Positions 8,277-17,607 of a stretch of 64,000 nucleotides of DNA are shown here, piece after piece. This stretch comes from Microbispora sp. H11081 (GTDB taxonomy: Bacteria; Actinomycetota; Actinomycetes; Streptosporangiales; Streptosporangiaceae): assembly GCF_012999535.1 (NCBI RefSeq), contig NZ_JABBWV010000002.1:908929-972928 (forward strand), in the 5' to 3' direction. Position 1 is the first letter of the stretch; each line of letters starts with the position of its first letter. The translations under genes and the position numbers were made by a program. Under the pieces are notes generated by a model, which saw nothing but the letters and a program-made list of their open reading frames with translations, was not told the origin of the DNA and made no database searches.

Positions 8277-10679
8277 TCACGGCGTGCCGAGGTCGGCGAC
8301 GTCGGCCGGTCTCCGGGCCGGGAGGGGGAAGGTGCGGCTGTCGCCGCGCCGGAGCCGGGCGTGGTGGCCGTGCACCACGAAATCCAGGGCGGTCGGGCCG
8401 TCATCGGCCCGGGTGATCCGTACGCGGGTGGGGTCCGCGTCGACGGCGAGTTCCCCGCCTCGGTAGCGGAGGCACAGCGACAACGTGGTGAGCTGCTCGG
8501 GCAGCACCGGGTTCAGGTGCAGGCCGTCGGGCCGCGCCGCGAGGTCGAGGTAGCAGCGCTGCACCAGGTCCAGCGTGCCGGCCATGGCGCCCAGGTGGAC
8601 CCCCTCGGCGGTGGTCCCTCCCTGTACGTCGGTGATGTCGCCGGTCAGCGTCTCGGTGAAGAACCGCCATGAGCCGGTGCGGTCCGATCGTGCCAGCACC
8701 CAGGCGTGCACCACGGCGCTGAGGGTCGAGCCGTGGCAGGTGCGGGAGAGGTAGTAGCGGATGGTGCGGCGGGTCAGGCCGGGCGCCGCCGGATAGCCCA
8801 GCCGGTCGAGGATCTGCCGCACCTCCCGGGCCGTGAGCAGGTAGAACAGCATGAGCACGTCGGCCTGCTTGGACGCCCGGTAGCGGTTGGGACTGTCGTC
8901 GCCGGCCTCCAGCGCCCGGTCCAGCCGCCGTACGCCGCGGTAACGATCCCAGTCCAGCTCCGCCAGGTGCTCGTACCCGGTGAACTGGCTGATGACGCCG
9001 TCGTGGAAGTCCACGCGCATCCGCCGGGTGATCTCCTCCCAGCGCTCGGTCTCCACGTCCGTCAGGCCGAGCCGGCGGCGCAGGTCCTCCCGTGCGCGCC
9101 GCGGCATCAGGTCGAGCGCCTGGCGGGCGCGGAGCAGCAGCCACACCGTCATGATGTTGGTGTAGGCGTTGTTGTCCAGGCCGGGTGACTCCCCACCGGG
9201 GTAGCCGTCGTGGTACTCGTCCGGCCCCATCACGCCCTGGATCTCGTACCGGCCCGAGACGGGGTTGAGCCGGGCCAGCGAGGAGAAGAAGCGGGCGATC
9301 TCGACCAGAAGGCAGGCGCCCGTCCCGGCCAGGAACTCCATGTCGCCGGTGATCGCGTAGTGCTGCCAGGCGTTGTAGGCGATGGCGAGCCCGACGTGCC
9401 GCTGCAGGCGGGTGTGGTCGGGCGTCCACCGGCCGGAGCGGGGATTGAGGTGGAACCGCGGGGTCTCGTCGCGGCCGTCGCTGCCGCTCTGCCAGGGGAA
9501 CATCGCCCCGCGCAGGCCGGCGGCGCGGGCGGCGGCGCGGGCCTCCGGCAGCCGCCGCAGACGGTAGCGCAGAGCCCCGCGTGCGATCTCGGGGAACCGC
9601 AGGGTCAGCCAGGGCAGCACGAACAGTTCGTCCCAGAACACGTGTCCCCGGTACGCCTCGCCGTGCAGCCCGCGGGCGGGCACGCCCACGTCCAGATCGG
9701 CGCTGTGCGGTGACAGGGCCTGCAGCAGGTGGAGGGTGTCCAGGCGGATGTCCCGCTGGACGTGCGGGCCCGTCACCTCAAGCCGGGCCCGTTCCCACAG
9801 GTCACGCCAGGCGATCTCGTGCCGGTGCAGCAGCGCGCCGAACCCGGGGGCGAGGGCGGCCCGCCGCAGCGCGGCCGAGGTCGCGTCGGCGATCGCGTGA
9901 TCCCGCGACGTGGTGAGCGCGACCGTCTTGACGACCTTGACGGGATGGCCTCGTTCCAGGCGCAGCACGTGTGTCTGCGTGACGTGGTCGTCGTGCGGTT
10001 CGACGTCGGGGCCGTCGACGTTCTCCGGGAAGGTGTCGGCCCGCGAGGCCAGGACGACCTCGACACCGGCGGACCGGGTCCGTGCCCGAAGCCAGGTCAG
10101 GCGTCCTTCGGTCCCGGTCGCGTGCCGCGTCAGATGGTCGCCGCGCAGTTCGCGGTATCGGGCCACTCCCCCGTTGACCACTCGGCCGTCCAGCCCGGAG
10201 CGTACGCGCAGAGGGCCCGACCAGTTCTCGGCCGTGAAGGTCGTCTCCAGAGCGGCCAGGTAGGGGTCGGCCATGGACACCAGACGGCGTTGCCGCACCG
10301 ACGTCACGCGTCCCTCGGCGTCACGGAAGCGGATCAGCCGGTGCAGGACGGCGTGGCGCATGTCCAGCTCCTGCCGATACCGGAGCAGGTCGGCCGTGCC
10401 GGGGAGAAACCAGTCAGAGCCGGGGGTCGCGAACGTCAGGGGCAGCCAGTTCGGCAGGTTGACCATGTCCTCGCTGGTCAGTTCGTGACCCGCGACGTCG
10501 GAGGTGAGCCGGTCGTAGCAGCCGGCGACATACGTGCCCGGGTAGTGGACGGCGTCTGCCCCGGCTTCGGGCGCCGCGCCTCGCGTGGCGAACCGGCCGT
10601 TGCCGAGCGTGCACAGGGCCTCGCGCAGTCCCTCGTGACCTGGATCGAAGCCCTCGTAAACCAGTGACCACGGGTTCAC
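8277..10679 (-). CDS. Glycoside hydrolase family 65 protein (maltose/trehalose/kojibiose phosphorylase type)
   Basis: 800 aa, GTG start at 10679 after GAGGAG. The order of GH65 domains is complete: an N-terminal beta-sandwich (LGNGRFATRG), a helical linker, the (alpha/alpha)6 barrel with GHVFWDELFVLPWLT around 345-360, the general acid in GVMGPDEYHDG (Glu488), and the phosphate-site KQADVLM and STLS segments. The length is normal. The family reversibly phosphorolyses alpha-glucosides to beta-glucose-1-phosphate; whether the substrate is trehalose, maltose or kojibiose cannot be read here. A small conserved gene precedes it in the same direction. It may mobilise storage sugar in the dormancy island. 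Confidence 0.9.
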   Translation of the reverse strand: MNPWSLVYEGFDPGHEGLREALCTLGNGRFATRGAAPEAGADAVHYPGTYVAGCYDRLTSDVAGHELTSEDMVNLPNWLPLTFATPGSDWFLPGTADLLRYRQELDMRHAVLHRLIRFRDAEGRVTSVRQRRLVSMADPYLAALETTFTAENWSGPLRVRSGLDGRVVNGGVARYRELRGDHLTRHATGTEGRLTWLRARTRSAGVEVVLASRADTFPENVDGPDVEPHDDHVTQTHVLRLERGHPVKVVKTVALTTSRDHAIADATSAALRRAALAPGFGALLHRHEIAWRDLWERARLEVTGPHVQRDIRLDTLHLLQALSPHSADLDVGVPARGLHGEAYRGHVFWDELFVLPWLTLRFPEIARGALRYRLRRLPEARAAARAAGLRGAMFPWQSGSDGRDETPRFHLNPRSGRWTPDHTRLQRHVGLAIAYNAWQHYAITGDMEFLAGTGACLLVEIARFFSSLARLNPVSGRYEIQGVMGPDEYHDGYPGGESPGLDNNAYTNIMTVWLLLRARQALDLMPRRAREDLRRRLGLTDVETERWEEITRRMRVDFHDGVISQFTGYEHLAELDWDRYRGVRRLDRALEAGDDSPNRYRASKQADVLMLFYLLTAREVRQILDRLGYPAAPGLTRRTIRYYLSRTCHGSTLSAVVHAWVLARSDRTGSWRFFTETLTGDITDVQGGTTAEGVHLGAMAGTLDLVQRCYLDLAARPDGLHLNPVLPEQLTTLSLCLRYRGGELAVDADPTRVRITRADDGPTALDFVVHGHHARLRRGDSRTFPLPARRPADVADLGTP

Positions 10680-10782
10680 CGCAGCTCCTCTCGGATCTGC
10701 CCCGGTCGATCCGAGTGGGGTCCGGACAGTGCTCGGCCCCCCGATGGCGGGTCATCGCGGCGCCTCCCGGGTCGGCGCCGCG

Positions 10783-11070
10783 TTACGTCTCGGCCGTGTC
10801 CCCCGCTTCCCCGGTCCGGGAATGCTCCTCGATAAGGCCGAGAGTGTCCTGCTCGTTACGGTGCCGGATCACTCTGTTGATCGCCTCGATCATCTCCTGC
10901 CTGGTGTAGGCGCCCTCCGGGATCTCGTTCAGGTGCGCGAGCATGTCGGCGGTCAGGTGCAGACGCGCCGACGCGTTCGCGTAGACATCCCGGACCGCGA
11001 CCGTTTCACGTTCGCGGTATACCTCGTCGAGCACCTGCCGCATCTCGTCCTGGAAAACGTGACTGGGCAT
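10783..11070 (-). CDS. Conserved hypothetical protein, 95 aa
   Basis: ATG at 11070 (MPSHVFQDEMRQVL). An in-frame extension upstream would be Arg/Pro-rich and non-coding in character, so the short start is chosen. The protein is acidic, helical and without Cys or signal peptide; KARD-like or DNA-binding motifs are not seen. MLAHLNEIPEGAYTRQEMIEAINRVI suggests a small helical fold. It precedes the GH65 gene and is divergent from ppsA, so it may share the candidate DosR-type box at 11155. Function unknown. Confidence 0.65.
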   Translation of the reverse strand: MPSHVFQDEMRQVLDEVYRERETVAVRDVYANASARLHLTADMLAHLNEIPEGAYTRQEMIEAINRVIRHRNEQDTLGLIEEHSRTGEAGDTAET

Positions 11071-11154
11071 CTCGCGTATCCACCCCCTGGTCCTTGGCTC
11101 CGTACCCACGGACCGGTGTGATTTCACTTCGACTGGACGAGCCTCCGGCAGGGC

Positions 11155-11168
11155 GGGACGTTCGTCCA
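11155..11168. promoter_or_regulatory. DosR-box-like palindrome upstream of ppsA
   Basis: GGGACGTTCGTCCA matches GGGAC-N4-GTCCC at 9 of 10 positions. It lies between the divergent 95-aa gene and ppsA. A weaker copy, GGGACTTCCGTAGC (8/10), sits at 11223-11236, closer to the ppsA start at 11258. Confidence 0.45.
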
Positions 11169-11257
11169 CGGGCAGAAGACCAAGTTCCCTACCTCGCCGG
11201 CTGCGCGAGGCACAGGGTGGGAGGGACTTCCGTAGCCGACATGTAGCGGGGTGGGCC

Positions 11258-13690
11258 ATGTCGCGGTTGGTCAAGTGGTTCGCCGAGCTGGGCCGGACGG
11301 ACGTCGGCCTCGTGGGCGGCAAGAACGCGGGCCTGGGGGAACTGACGCGCAACCTGGCCCGAGCGGGGGTTCGCGTGCCGGAGGGCTTCGCCCTCACCGC
11401 CGAGGCGTATCACCGGTTCATCCAGGTGAACGGGCTGAACGAAGTGATCGCGGAGCACATCGGCCGCCTGCACGGGGGGACTGATCTGCCGGATGTCGGC
11501 CATGCGATACGGGACGCCATCCTGGCGGCTGAACTTCCGGCGGAGGTCACGGCAGCCGTCGAGCAGGCGTACGGTGAGCTGGCCGATCGCCTGTGCACCA
11601 TCGACCCGGACGTCGCGGTGCGGAGCAGCGCGACCGCGGAAGACCTGCCGGAGGCCAGCTTCGCCGGGCAGTTGGAGAGTTTCCTCAACGTCAGCGGAGC
11701 GGCGGCGTTGCTCGGCGCCTGTCTTCGCTGTTACGCGTCCCTGTTCACCGACCGGGTGATCAGTTACCGGGAGGACAGCGGGTTCGGTCACCTGGACGTC
11801 GCCCTGTCGGTGGGGGTGCAGCGCATGGTCCGCTCCGACCTGGGCGCCGCCGGAGTGATGTTCTCGATCGACACCGAAACCGGTTTCCCCCGCTCGGTTC
11901 TGATCAACGCCTCCTGGGGGCTGGGCGAGACGGTGGTCGGCGGCAGGGTGGATCCCGACGAGTACGTGGTGTTCAAGCCGCTCCTTGGCGACCCGGGCCT
12001 GTTTCCCATCGTGTCGAAGGCCCGGGGGCGGAAGGAACGCAAGGTGGTCTATGACGCCGCGGGAGGAACCCGCCAGCTCGACACCACGGAGGATGAGGCG
12101 GTTCGCTACGCGCTGGACGACGAGGAGATCCTGCTGCTGGCCCGTTGGGCCACCACGGTGGAGGACCACTACGGCACCCCGATGGACATGGAATGGGGCA
12201 AGGACGGCAGGACCGGCGAGATCTTCCTCGTCCAGGCCCGCCCGGAGACCGTCCAGAGGCGCCGGGAGGCGTCGCTGCTGCGCACCTACCGCATCCGCGA
12301 CGCCGGTGAGCCGCTGGTGAAGGGGCTGGCCATCGGAGACGCGATAGCGGCAGGGCCGGTGTGCAACCTGACCAGCGCGGCGGAGATCGACCGGTTCGTG
12401 GACGGATCGGTGCTCGTCACCAAGATCACCGACCCCGACTGGGAGCCGATCATGAAAAGGGCCGCGGCGATCGTCACCGACCACGGCGGCCGCACGTCCC
12501 ACGCGGCCATCGTCAGCCGCGAGCTCGGCGTCCCCGCGATCATCGGCACCGGCGACGCGACCGCCCTGCTCGGTGACGGCATGACGGTGACCGTATCCTG
12601 CGCGGAGAGCGACGAGGGCTTCGTCTATGAGGGCCTGCGCGACTACGAGGACGAGGAGATCAGCCTGGAGAACATCCCGGCCACCACGACCAGGGTCATG
12701 CTCAACCTGGCCAACCCCGCCGCGGCCTTCCGCTGGTGGCGACTGCCCGCCGACGGCGTCGGCCTGGCCCGGATGGAGTTCATCGTCAACAACCACGTCA
12801 AGATCCACCCCATGGCCCTCGTGCACCCCGGCCGCGTCGAGGAGGACGCCCGCCGCAGGATCACCGAGCTCACCCGCGGCTACGACGACCTGACGGAGTA
12901 CTTCGTCGAGCGGCTGGCCCACGGCATCGCCCGCATCGCCGCCTCCCGCTGGCCCGACCCGGTGATCGTACGAATGAGCGACTTCAAGACCAACGAGTAC
13001 GCGCGGCTCGTCGGCGGGCGGCGGTTCGAACCCCACGAGGAGAACCCGATGCTCGGGTGGCGCGGGGCAAGCCGCTACTACACGGAGGGGTACCGGGAGG
13101 GCTTCGCCCTCGAATGCCGCGCCGTCCGCCGGGTGCGGGAGCGTATCGGACTCACCAACGTCATCGTGATGATCCCGTTCTGCCGTACGGTCGAGGAGGC
13201 CGACCGGGTCCTGCGGGTCATGGCCGAGGAGAACCTGGGGCGAGGCCGAGGCGGCCTGGAGGTCTACGCCATGGCCGAGATCCCGGCCAACATCATCCTG
13301 GCCGAGGAGTTCGCCGACCGCTTCGACGGGTTCTCCATCGGCAGCAACGACCTCACCCAGCTCACCCTCGGGGTCGACCGGGACTCCGCCGAGCTGGCGC
13401 ACCTGTTCGACGAACGCAATCCCGCCCTCACCCGCAGCATCGAGCACCTCATCTCGGCCGCGCACGCGAAGAGGCGCAAGGTCGGGCTCTGCGGGCAACG
13501 GCCCAGCGACGACCCGGACTTCGCCCGGTTCCTGGTCGAGGCGGGCATCGACTCGATCTCCGTCGCACCCGACAGCTTCTTCTCGGTGAAGGAGAACGTC
13601 GCCGCGGCCGAGCGTGGACAGGAACGCCGGGAACCTGCCCCTGAACCTGCCCCGGCAGTCCGCGGAGCGCAGTCGTGGCCGCCGGCCTGA
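11258..13690 (+). CDS. ppsA: Phosphoenolpyruvate synthase (pyruvate, water dikinase)
   Basis: 810 aa, ATG at 11258. The N-terminal ATP-grasp nucleotide-binding domain begins with LVGGKNAGLGEL and has VRSSATAEDLPEASFAG around 121-137. The swivelling phosphohistidine domain has GGRTSHAAIVSRELG with the catalytic His at 415. The C-terminal PEP/pyruvate TIM barrel ends with GLCGQRPSDDPDFARFL, which holds the catalytic Cys, and SISVAPDSFF. The reaction is ATP + pyruvate + water to PEP + AMP + Pi, the gluconeogenic entry from pyruvate. PEP synthase/PPDK genes are often induced with dormancy regulons, and two candidate DosR-type sites precede the gene. Confidence 0.94.
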   Translation: MSRLVKWFAELGRTDVGLVGGKNAGLGELTRNLARAGVRVPEGFALTAEAYHRFIQVNGLNEVIAEHIGRLHGGTDLPDVGHAIRDAILAAELPAEVTAAVEQAYGELADRLCTIDPDVAVRSSATAEDLPEASFAGQLESFLNVSGAAALLGACLRCYASLFTDRVISYREDSGFGHLDVALSVGVQRMVRSDLGAAGVMFSIDTETGFPRSVLINASWGLGETVVGGRVDPDEYVVFKPLLGDPGLFPIVSKARGRKERKVVYDAAGGTRQLDTTEDEAVRYALDDEEILLLARWATTVEDHYGTPMDMEWGKDGRTGEIFLVQARPETVQRRREASLLRTYRIRDAGEPLVKGLAIGDAIAAGPVCNLTSAAEIDRFVDGSVLVTKITDPDWEPIMKRAAAIVTDHGGRTSHAAIVSRELGVPAIIGTGDATALLGDGMTVTVSCAESDEGFVYEGLRDYEDEEISLENIPATTTRVMLNLANPAAAFRWWRLPADGVGLARMEFIVNNHVKIHPMALVHPGRVEEDARRRITELTRGYDDLTEYFVERLAHGIARIAASRWPDPVIVRMSDFKTNEYARLVGGRRFEPHEENPMLGWRGASRYYTEGYREGFALECRAVRRVRERIGLTNVIVMIPFCRTVEEADRVLRVMAEENLGRGRGGLEVYAMAEIPANIILAEEFADRFDGFSIGSNDLTQLTLGVDRDSAELAHLFDERNPALTRSIEHLISAAHAKRRKVGLCGQRPSDDPDFARFLVEAGIDSISVAPDSFFSVKENVAAAERGQERREPAPEPAPAVRGAQSWPPA

Positions 13691-13717
13691 GTGCCGGCGT
13701 CCCAGCGGGGACGCCGG

Positions 13718-14524
13718 TCAGCCGCTGGGCGTGATGAGTCCGTAGTGGCCGTCGTAGCGGTGGTAGACGACGTTGCCCCGGCCCGTCCGCCTGTCGGCGA
13801 AGAACACGAAGGGCAGACCGCTCGTCTCAAGCCGGGCCGTGGCCTCCTCCAGTGTGTGAACCGGTGCGGGCGTGGTGCTGACGGTGAGCGGTACGGACAC
13901 CGGGCCCAGACGATCGGGACGGGGCGACACCTGCGCCAGCCGGTATCCCTCTCCGCTGCGGTAGATGACGCTGTCCTGCCCGGTGTCCACCTCCCGGAAC
14001 AGGTGGAAGTCGTAGTCGAGCTGCTCCATGTCGAAGGCGGCCTCGTCCGGGGTCGCCCAGGCGAGTTCGTACGCCTTGTGCCGTACGACCTGCCGCTCGC
14101 CGGGTGGTCGGGGGAAGTGGGGCAGCGGGTGGCGAGGCGGGCTCGAACGCCGCCACTCCTGGTCGACGTCCAGGGGATATCCCCCGCGCAGGTCCTCCCA
14201 GTCCCGGGACGTACGGCGCAGCCGGACCCGGAGCCTGTCCTCCAGGAGGCGGATGGCCTGGTGCATGTGCTCGCCGACCGCCTGGGCCCGGACGAGCCGA
14301 CCGTTCACGTCGAGGTTGGCCTGGGCGACGCAGGGACGGGGGACGGCCGGGTCGGCCGAGACGCCGAGCTTCACCCGGGCGTAGAGCACCGGTTCGTGCG
14401 CGAGCGCGGTGAGGCCCGCGACCGTCTCGCGGGCCTCGTCGGCCGAACCGGCCGGGACCGATCCTCTGGTCTCCACCTGTACCTCGGAAGGATCGAGCGC
14501 GCTCCCCGGAGAACGGCGGTCCAT
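13718..14524 (-). CDS. hpf: Long ribosome hibernation promoting factor (RafH/Rv0079-like)
   Basis: 268 aa, ATG at 14524 with a strong SD (GGAGGTGA, 6-base spacing). The N-terminal HPF/YfiA domain covers about 1-105 (VQVETRG...ANLDVNGRLVRAQ...HQAIRLLEDRLRVRLRR). Two S30AE C-terminal dimerisation modules follow, one around VRHKAYELAWATPDEAAFDMEQLDYDFHLF and one around TLEEATARLETSGLPFVFFADRRTGRGNVVY. The duplicated C-terminal part and length match the M. tuberculosis DosR-regulon factor RafH (Rv0079, 273 aa) rather than ordinary ~230-aa HPF. It is expected to silence ribosomes under hypoxia or stasis. The CBS gene upstream is transcribed in the same direction. Confidence 0.88.
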   Translation of the reverse strand: MDRRSPGSALDPSEVQVETRGSVPAGSADEARETVAGLTALAHEPVLYARVKLGVSADPAVPRPCVAQANLDVNGRLVRAQAVGEHMHQAIRLLEDRLRVRLRRTSRDWEDLRGGYPLDVDQEWRRSSPPRHPLPHFPRPPGERQVVRHKAYELAWATPDEAAFDMEQLDYDFHLFREVDTGQDSVIYRSGEGYRLAQVSPRPDRLGPVSVPLTVSTTPAPVHTLEEATARLETSGLPFVFFADRRTGRGNVVYHRYDGHYGLITPSG

Positions 14525-14624
14525 ACCCGGTCACCTCCGCCATCGGCCGCGTCGTCGGCCTGGTTCCAGCCTGCACCGCGTCATCGAGCGCAACTCCGGT
14601 CAGCGGAGGTGCGGCCGCCGCCGG

Positions 14625-15059
14625 TCAGTCGAGCGCGTAGACGCGGTGGACGAACTCCGCGAGCTTGCTGTCCGGCAACTCCTTGGCCAGATCGGCCTCG
14701 CTGATGATGCCGACCAGACGATGACGCGCGATCACAGGCAGGCGCTTGATGTGGTGCTCCTCCATCGCGAACAGCGCCTCCTCCACGCTGGCGTCGGCAT
14801 CGACCCACACCAGGCCACGGGCCAGTTCGCCGGCGGTCGTCCGGTCGATGTCCATGCCGTGCGCGCAGCACTTGACCACGATGTCGCGGTCGGTGATGAT
14901 CCCCTTGAGCCGGTCGTCGTCCCCGCAGATGGGCAGCGCACCGACTCCCAGGTCGGCCATCATCTGCGTGGCGGTACGCAGCGTTTCGTGTTCACCGATG
15001 CACTGAACGCCTTCGTGCATCACGTCCCGTGCCTTCTTGCCCATATCCGTTACGCTCAT
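14625..15059 (-). CDS. CBS-domain protein, Hrp1 (Rv2626c)-like
   Basis: 144 aa from ATG 15059; an ATG 15 bases upstream is possible but lacks an SD. The sequence reads like M. tuberculosis hypoxic response protein 1: [18 protein letters not shown] at the start, [24 protein letters not shown] in the first CBS motif, then [19 protein letters not shown] and [17 protein letters not shown] in the second. CBS pairs bind adenine nucleotides, but the Hrp1 ligand is not settled. It lies just upstream of, and co-directional with, hpf. A GGGAC-N4-GTC half-conserved palindrome (15080-15093) lies 20 bases before the ATG, consistent with DosR-type control. Confidence 0.88.
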   Translation of the reverse strand: MSVTDMGKKARDVMHEGVQCIGEHETLRTATQMMADLGVGALPICGDDDRLKGIITDRDIVVKCCAHGMDIDRTTAGELARGLVWVDADASVEEALFAMEEHHIKRLPVIARHRLVGIISEADLAKELPDSKLAEFVHRVYALD

Positions 15060-15079
15060 CGGTGCCCCCGACACACTCG

Positions 15080-15093
15080 ATGACTCGCGTCCC
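15080..15093. promoter_or_regulatory. DosR-box-like element upstream of the Hrp1-like gene
   Basis: On the minus strand the site reads GGGACGCGAGTCAT, 8 of 10 to GGGAC-N4-GTCCC, 20 bases upstream of the CBS gene start. A TATAAG sequence lies just upstream of it on that strand. It is weak on its own. Confidence 0.3.
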
Positions 15094-15115
15094 GGCCCTT
15101 ATACCCACCCTGGCC

Positions 15116-15435
15116 ATGAGCATCAGCCGACGCCATCTCGGCATTGCCATCGTGCGGCAGTACGAGCGAGGTGTGGTGTTCCGGCTCGGCAGGGTCCGCG
15201 ACGTCCGCGATCCCGGTGTGCGGTTCATGATCCCCCTGGTCGACCGCATGCCGAAGGTGACACCTTGGCCCTGGTCTACGACGTGTCACACAACCTGGCC
15301 AAGGTGAAGAACACGACGGGAAGCGCCTGTGCCTGCCGCGTCCAGAGCCGCCACCAGGCCGCGTACTCCACCAGAGGACGGGAACTGCGGACGTGGCTGG
15401 AGGGCCGGGGCATCGCCGTGCGCGGATCCTCGTGA
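15116..15435 (+). pseudogene. Remnant: slipin (band 7/SPFH) N terminus joined to RtcB fragments
   Basis: From ATG 15116 the first frame reads [18 protein letters not shown] and [17 protein letters not shown], the N terminus of an actinobacterial slipin, and then loses homology at about 15258. In another frame, from about 15259, the text [14 protein letters not shown] is the VYDVSHN segment of the RNA ligase RtcB; after a short unmatched piece, RGRELRTWLEGRGIAVRGSS (15376-15435) is the RtcB segment that lies near its C terminus, followed by a premature stop. Thus most of slipin and the centre and ends of rtcB are deleted. No functional product is expected. It sits between the Hrp1-like and PDH genes. 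Confidence 0.7.
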
Positions 15436-15607
15436 CTCACCGTCGTCCAGCACTTCCTGTCCGATCCGCGCATTGCCCCTATCTGTGGGTAAGGACGCCA
15501 GGTAGAGGGTGAACAGCGAGATGCCTGATCAATTATTCCCGGACGAGGTGCGGCCTGGACCCGGAGCCAGACGGTCGAGGCGAGCAACCGCGCATGAGGA
15601 CGGACCT

Positions 15608-16633
15608 ATGGCTGGAAAGAAGAGCGCGCGGGCCGAGTCGCATCGGGACCTGTTGCGCCAGATGCTGCGCGTCAGGCGGTTCGAGGAACGCTGTGTCGAG
15701 CTGTACAGCGGCGAGAAGATCCGCGGATTCATGCACCTCTACATCGGGGAGGAGGCGGTGGCCGCGGGCGTCTGCCACGCGCTGGCCACGGACGACGTGG
15801 TCGTCTCCACCTACCGGGAACACGGGCACGCGCTCATCCGCGGAGTGCCCGCCTCAACGATCATGGCCGAGATGTACGGCAAGGTCACGGGGTGCAGCCG
15901 GGGGCGCGGCGGCTCGATGCACATCTTCGACGTCGCCCGCCGCTTCTACGGCGGCAATGCGATCGTCGGCGGCGGACTTCCCCTGGCGATCGGGCTCGCC
16001 CTCGCCGACAAACTGCGGGACCGCAACCGGCTGACCGTGTGTTTCTTCGGCGACGGCGCCATGGCCGAGGGCGAGTTCCACGAATGCCTCAATCTCGCGG
16101 CGCTCTGGCGGCTGCCGGTGCTGTTCGCCTGCGAGAACAACCTCTACGCGATGGGCACCGCGCTGGCCAAGTCCCACGCCCAGACCGATCTGGCCCTTCG
16201 CGCGGCGGGATACGGCGTCGCGGCGTGGCAGGTGGACGGGATGAACGTGCTGGCGGTCGCCGACGCGGCGACCCGGGCGGCCGAAGCGATCCGTGCCGGG
16301 GCCGGACCGTATTTCGTGGAGTTGCGCACCTACCGCTTCCGCGCCCACTCGATGTACGACCCAGACCGTTACCGGAGCAAGGAGGAGATCGAGCAGTGGA
16401 AGAAGCGCGACCCCATCGATGCCCTCGTCGCCTCGATGAAGGCGGAACGCGAGATCACGAACGACGATCTCGCCGTGCTGGAGAAGGAGATATCAGCGGA
16501 GATCGACCAGGCCGTCGCCTTCGCTGAGCAGGCGCCGGTCGAGCCCGTGGAGGATCTCTCCCGTTTCGTCTACAGCGAGACGCCCCTGGCGAGCGGCGGC
16601 GCGCGCGGGGGGACGGTGGAGGCGGCGTCGTGA
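15608..16633 (+). CDS. pdhA: Pyruvate/2-oxoacid dehydrogenase E1 component, alpha subunit
   Basis: 341 aa. ATG 15608 has GAGGA seven bases upstream; an in-frame GTG at 15509 would add an unconserved Arg-rich leader and is not preferred. It begins with the E1alpha core [19 protein letters not shown], then [11 protein letters not shown] and [14 protein letters not shown]. The thiamine diphosphate motif runs from [12 protein letters not shown] to ENN. The phosphorylation-loop region [15 protein letters not shown] is standard. Together with the next gene it makes the heterotetrameric E1 that decarboxylates pyruvate or a related 2-oxoacid. GTGA overlap links it to pdhB. Confidence 0.92.
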   Translation: MAGKKSARAESHRDLLRQMLRVRRFEERCVELYSGEKIRGFMHLYIGEEAVAAGVCHALATDDVVVSTYREHGHALIRGVPASTIMAEMYGKVTGCSRGRGGSMHIFDVARRFYGGNAIVGGGLPLAIGLALADKLRDRNRLTVCFFGDGAMAEGEFHECLNLAALWRLPVLFACENNLYAMGTALAKSHAQTDLALRAAGYGVAAWQVDGMNVLAVADAATRAAEAIRAGAGPYFVELRTYRFRAHSMYDPDRYRSKEEIEQWKKRDPIDALVASMKAEREITNDDLAVLEKEISAEIDQAVAFAEQAPVEPVEDLSRFVYSETPLASGGARGGTVEAAS

Positions 16634-17607
16634 GCGCGGCGACGACCACCTATCGCGAGGCCATGCGGGAGGCGATCCGCGAGGCCCTGCGCCGCGATGA
16701 CCGCGTGTTCCTGATGGGCGAGGACGTGGGCGCGTACGGGGGCTGCTTCGCGGTGAGTCTGGGCCTGCTGGAGGAATTCGGCCCCGAGCGTATCCGGGAC
16801 ACCCCGCTGTCGGAGGCCGCCTTCGTCGGCGCGAGCATCGGTGCGGCGCTGGGCGGGATGCGCCCCATCGTCGAGATCATGACGGTGAACTTCAGCCTGC
16901 TGGCCCTCGACCAGATCCTCAACAACGCCGCGACGCTCCTGCACATGTCGGGCGGGCAGTTGAACGTCCCGCTGGTGATCCGGATGACCACCGGAGCCGG
17001 ACGGCAACTCGCCGCGCAGCATTCGCACAGCCTCGAAGGCTGGTACGCCCACATTCCGGGCCTGCGGATCCTCGCACCCGCGACGATCGAGGACGCCCGC
17101 AACATGCTCTGGCCGGCCCTGGAGGACCCCGACCCCGTACTGATCTTCGAACACGGCTCGCTGTACGGCATGTCGGGGCAGCCGCGCCCCGGCCCGGTGG
17201 ACATCACCTCCGCCGCGCTCCGGCGTTCCGGCAAGGACATCACACTGATCGCCTACGGCGGCACGACCGGGAAGGCACTGGCGGCCGCCGACGCGCTCTC
17301 CGCCGAAGGCATCGAGGCGGACGTGATCGACCTGCGCGTCCTGCGCCCGCTCGACGACGCCACGATCGTGGAGTCGGTCGGCAACACGCATCGGGCCGTC
17401 ATAGTGGACGAGGGGTGGCGGTCGGGCAGCCTGTCGGCCGAGATCGGCACCCGCATCGTGGAGCAGGCCTTCTACCAGTTGGACGCGCCGATCCAGCGGG
17501 TCTGCACAGCGGAGGTCCCCGTTCCCTACGCCCGCCACCTGGAGGAGGCCGCCCTCCCCCAGGTGCCGTCGATCGTCGCCGCCGCGCGAGAGGCGGTCGC
17601 CTCATGA
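16630..17607 (+). CDS. pdhB: Pyruvate/2-oxoacid dehydrogenase E1 component, beta subunit
   Basis: 325 aa, GTG start inside the previous stop (GTGA). The N terminus [33 protein letters not shown] and the segment [27 protein letters not shown] are classic for E1beta, as is the C-terminal [17 protein letters not shown]. It supplies the second half of the ThDP site and the interface for E2. The length is normal. It overlaps the E2 gene by ATGA, so the three subunits are translationally coupled. Confidence 0.93.
   Translation: MSAATTTYREAMREAIREALRRDDRVFLMGEDVGAYGGCFAVSLGLLEEFGPERIRDTPLSEAAFVGASIGAALGGMRPIVEIMTVNFSLLALDQILNNAATLLHMSGGQLNVPLVIRMTTGAGRQLAAQHSHSLEGWYAHIPGLRILAPATIEDARNMLWPALEDPDPVLIFEHGSLYGMSGQPRPGPVDITSAALRRSGKDITLIAYGGTTGKALAAADALSAEGIEADVIDLRVLRPLDDATIVESVGNTHRAVIVDEGWRSGSLSAEIGTRIVEQAFYQLDAPIQRVCTAEVPVPYARHLEEAALPQVPSIVAAAREAVAS

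Noticed and set aside
11189..13498. A 769-codon open frame on the minus strand opposite ppsA
   Set aside because: Shadow of the high-GC ppsA coding sequence; the protein has no recognisable domain and ppsA is certain.
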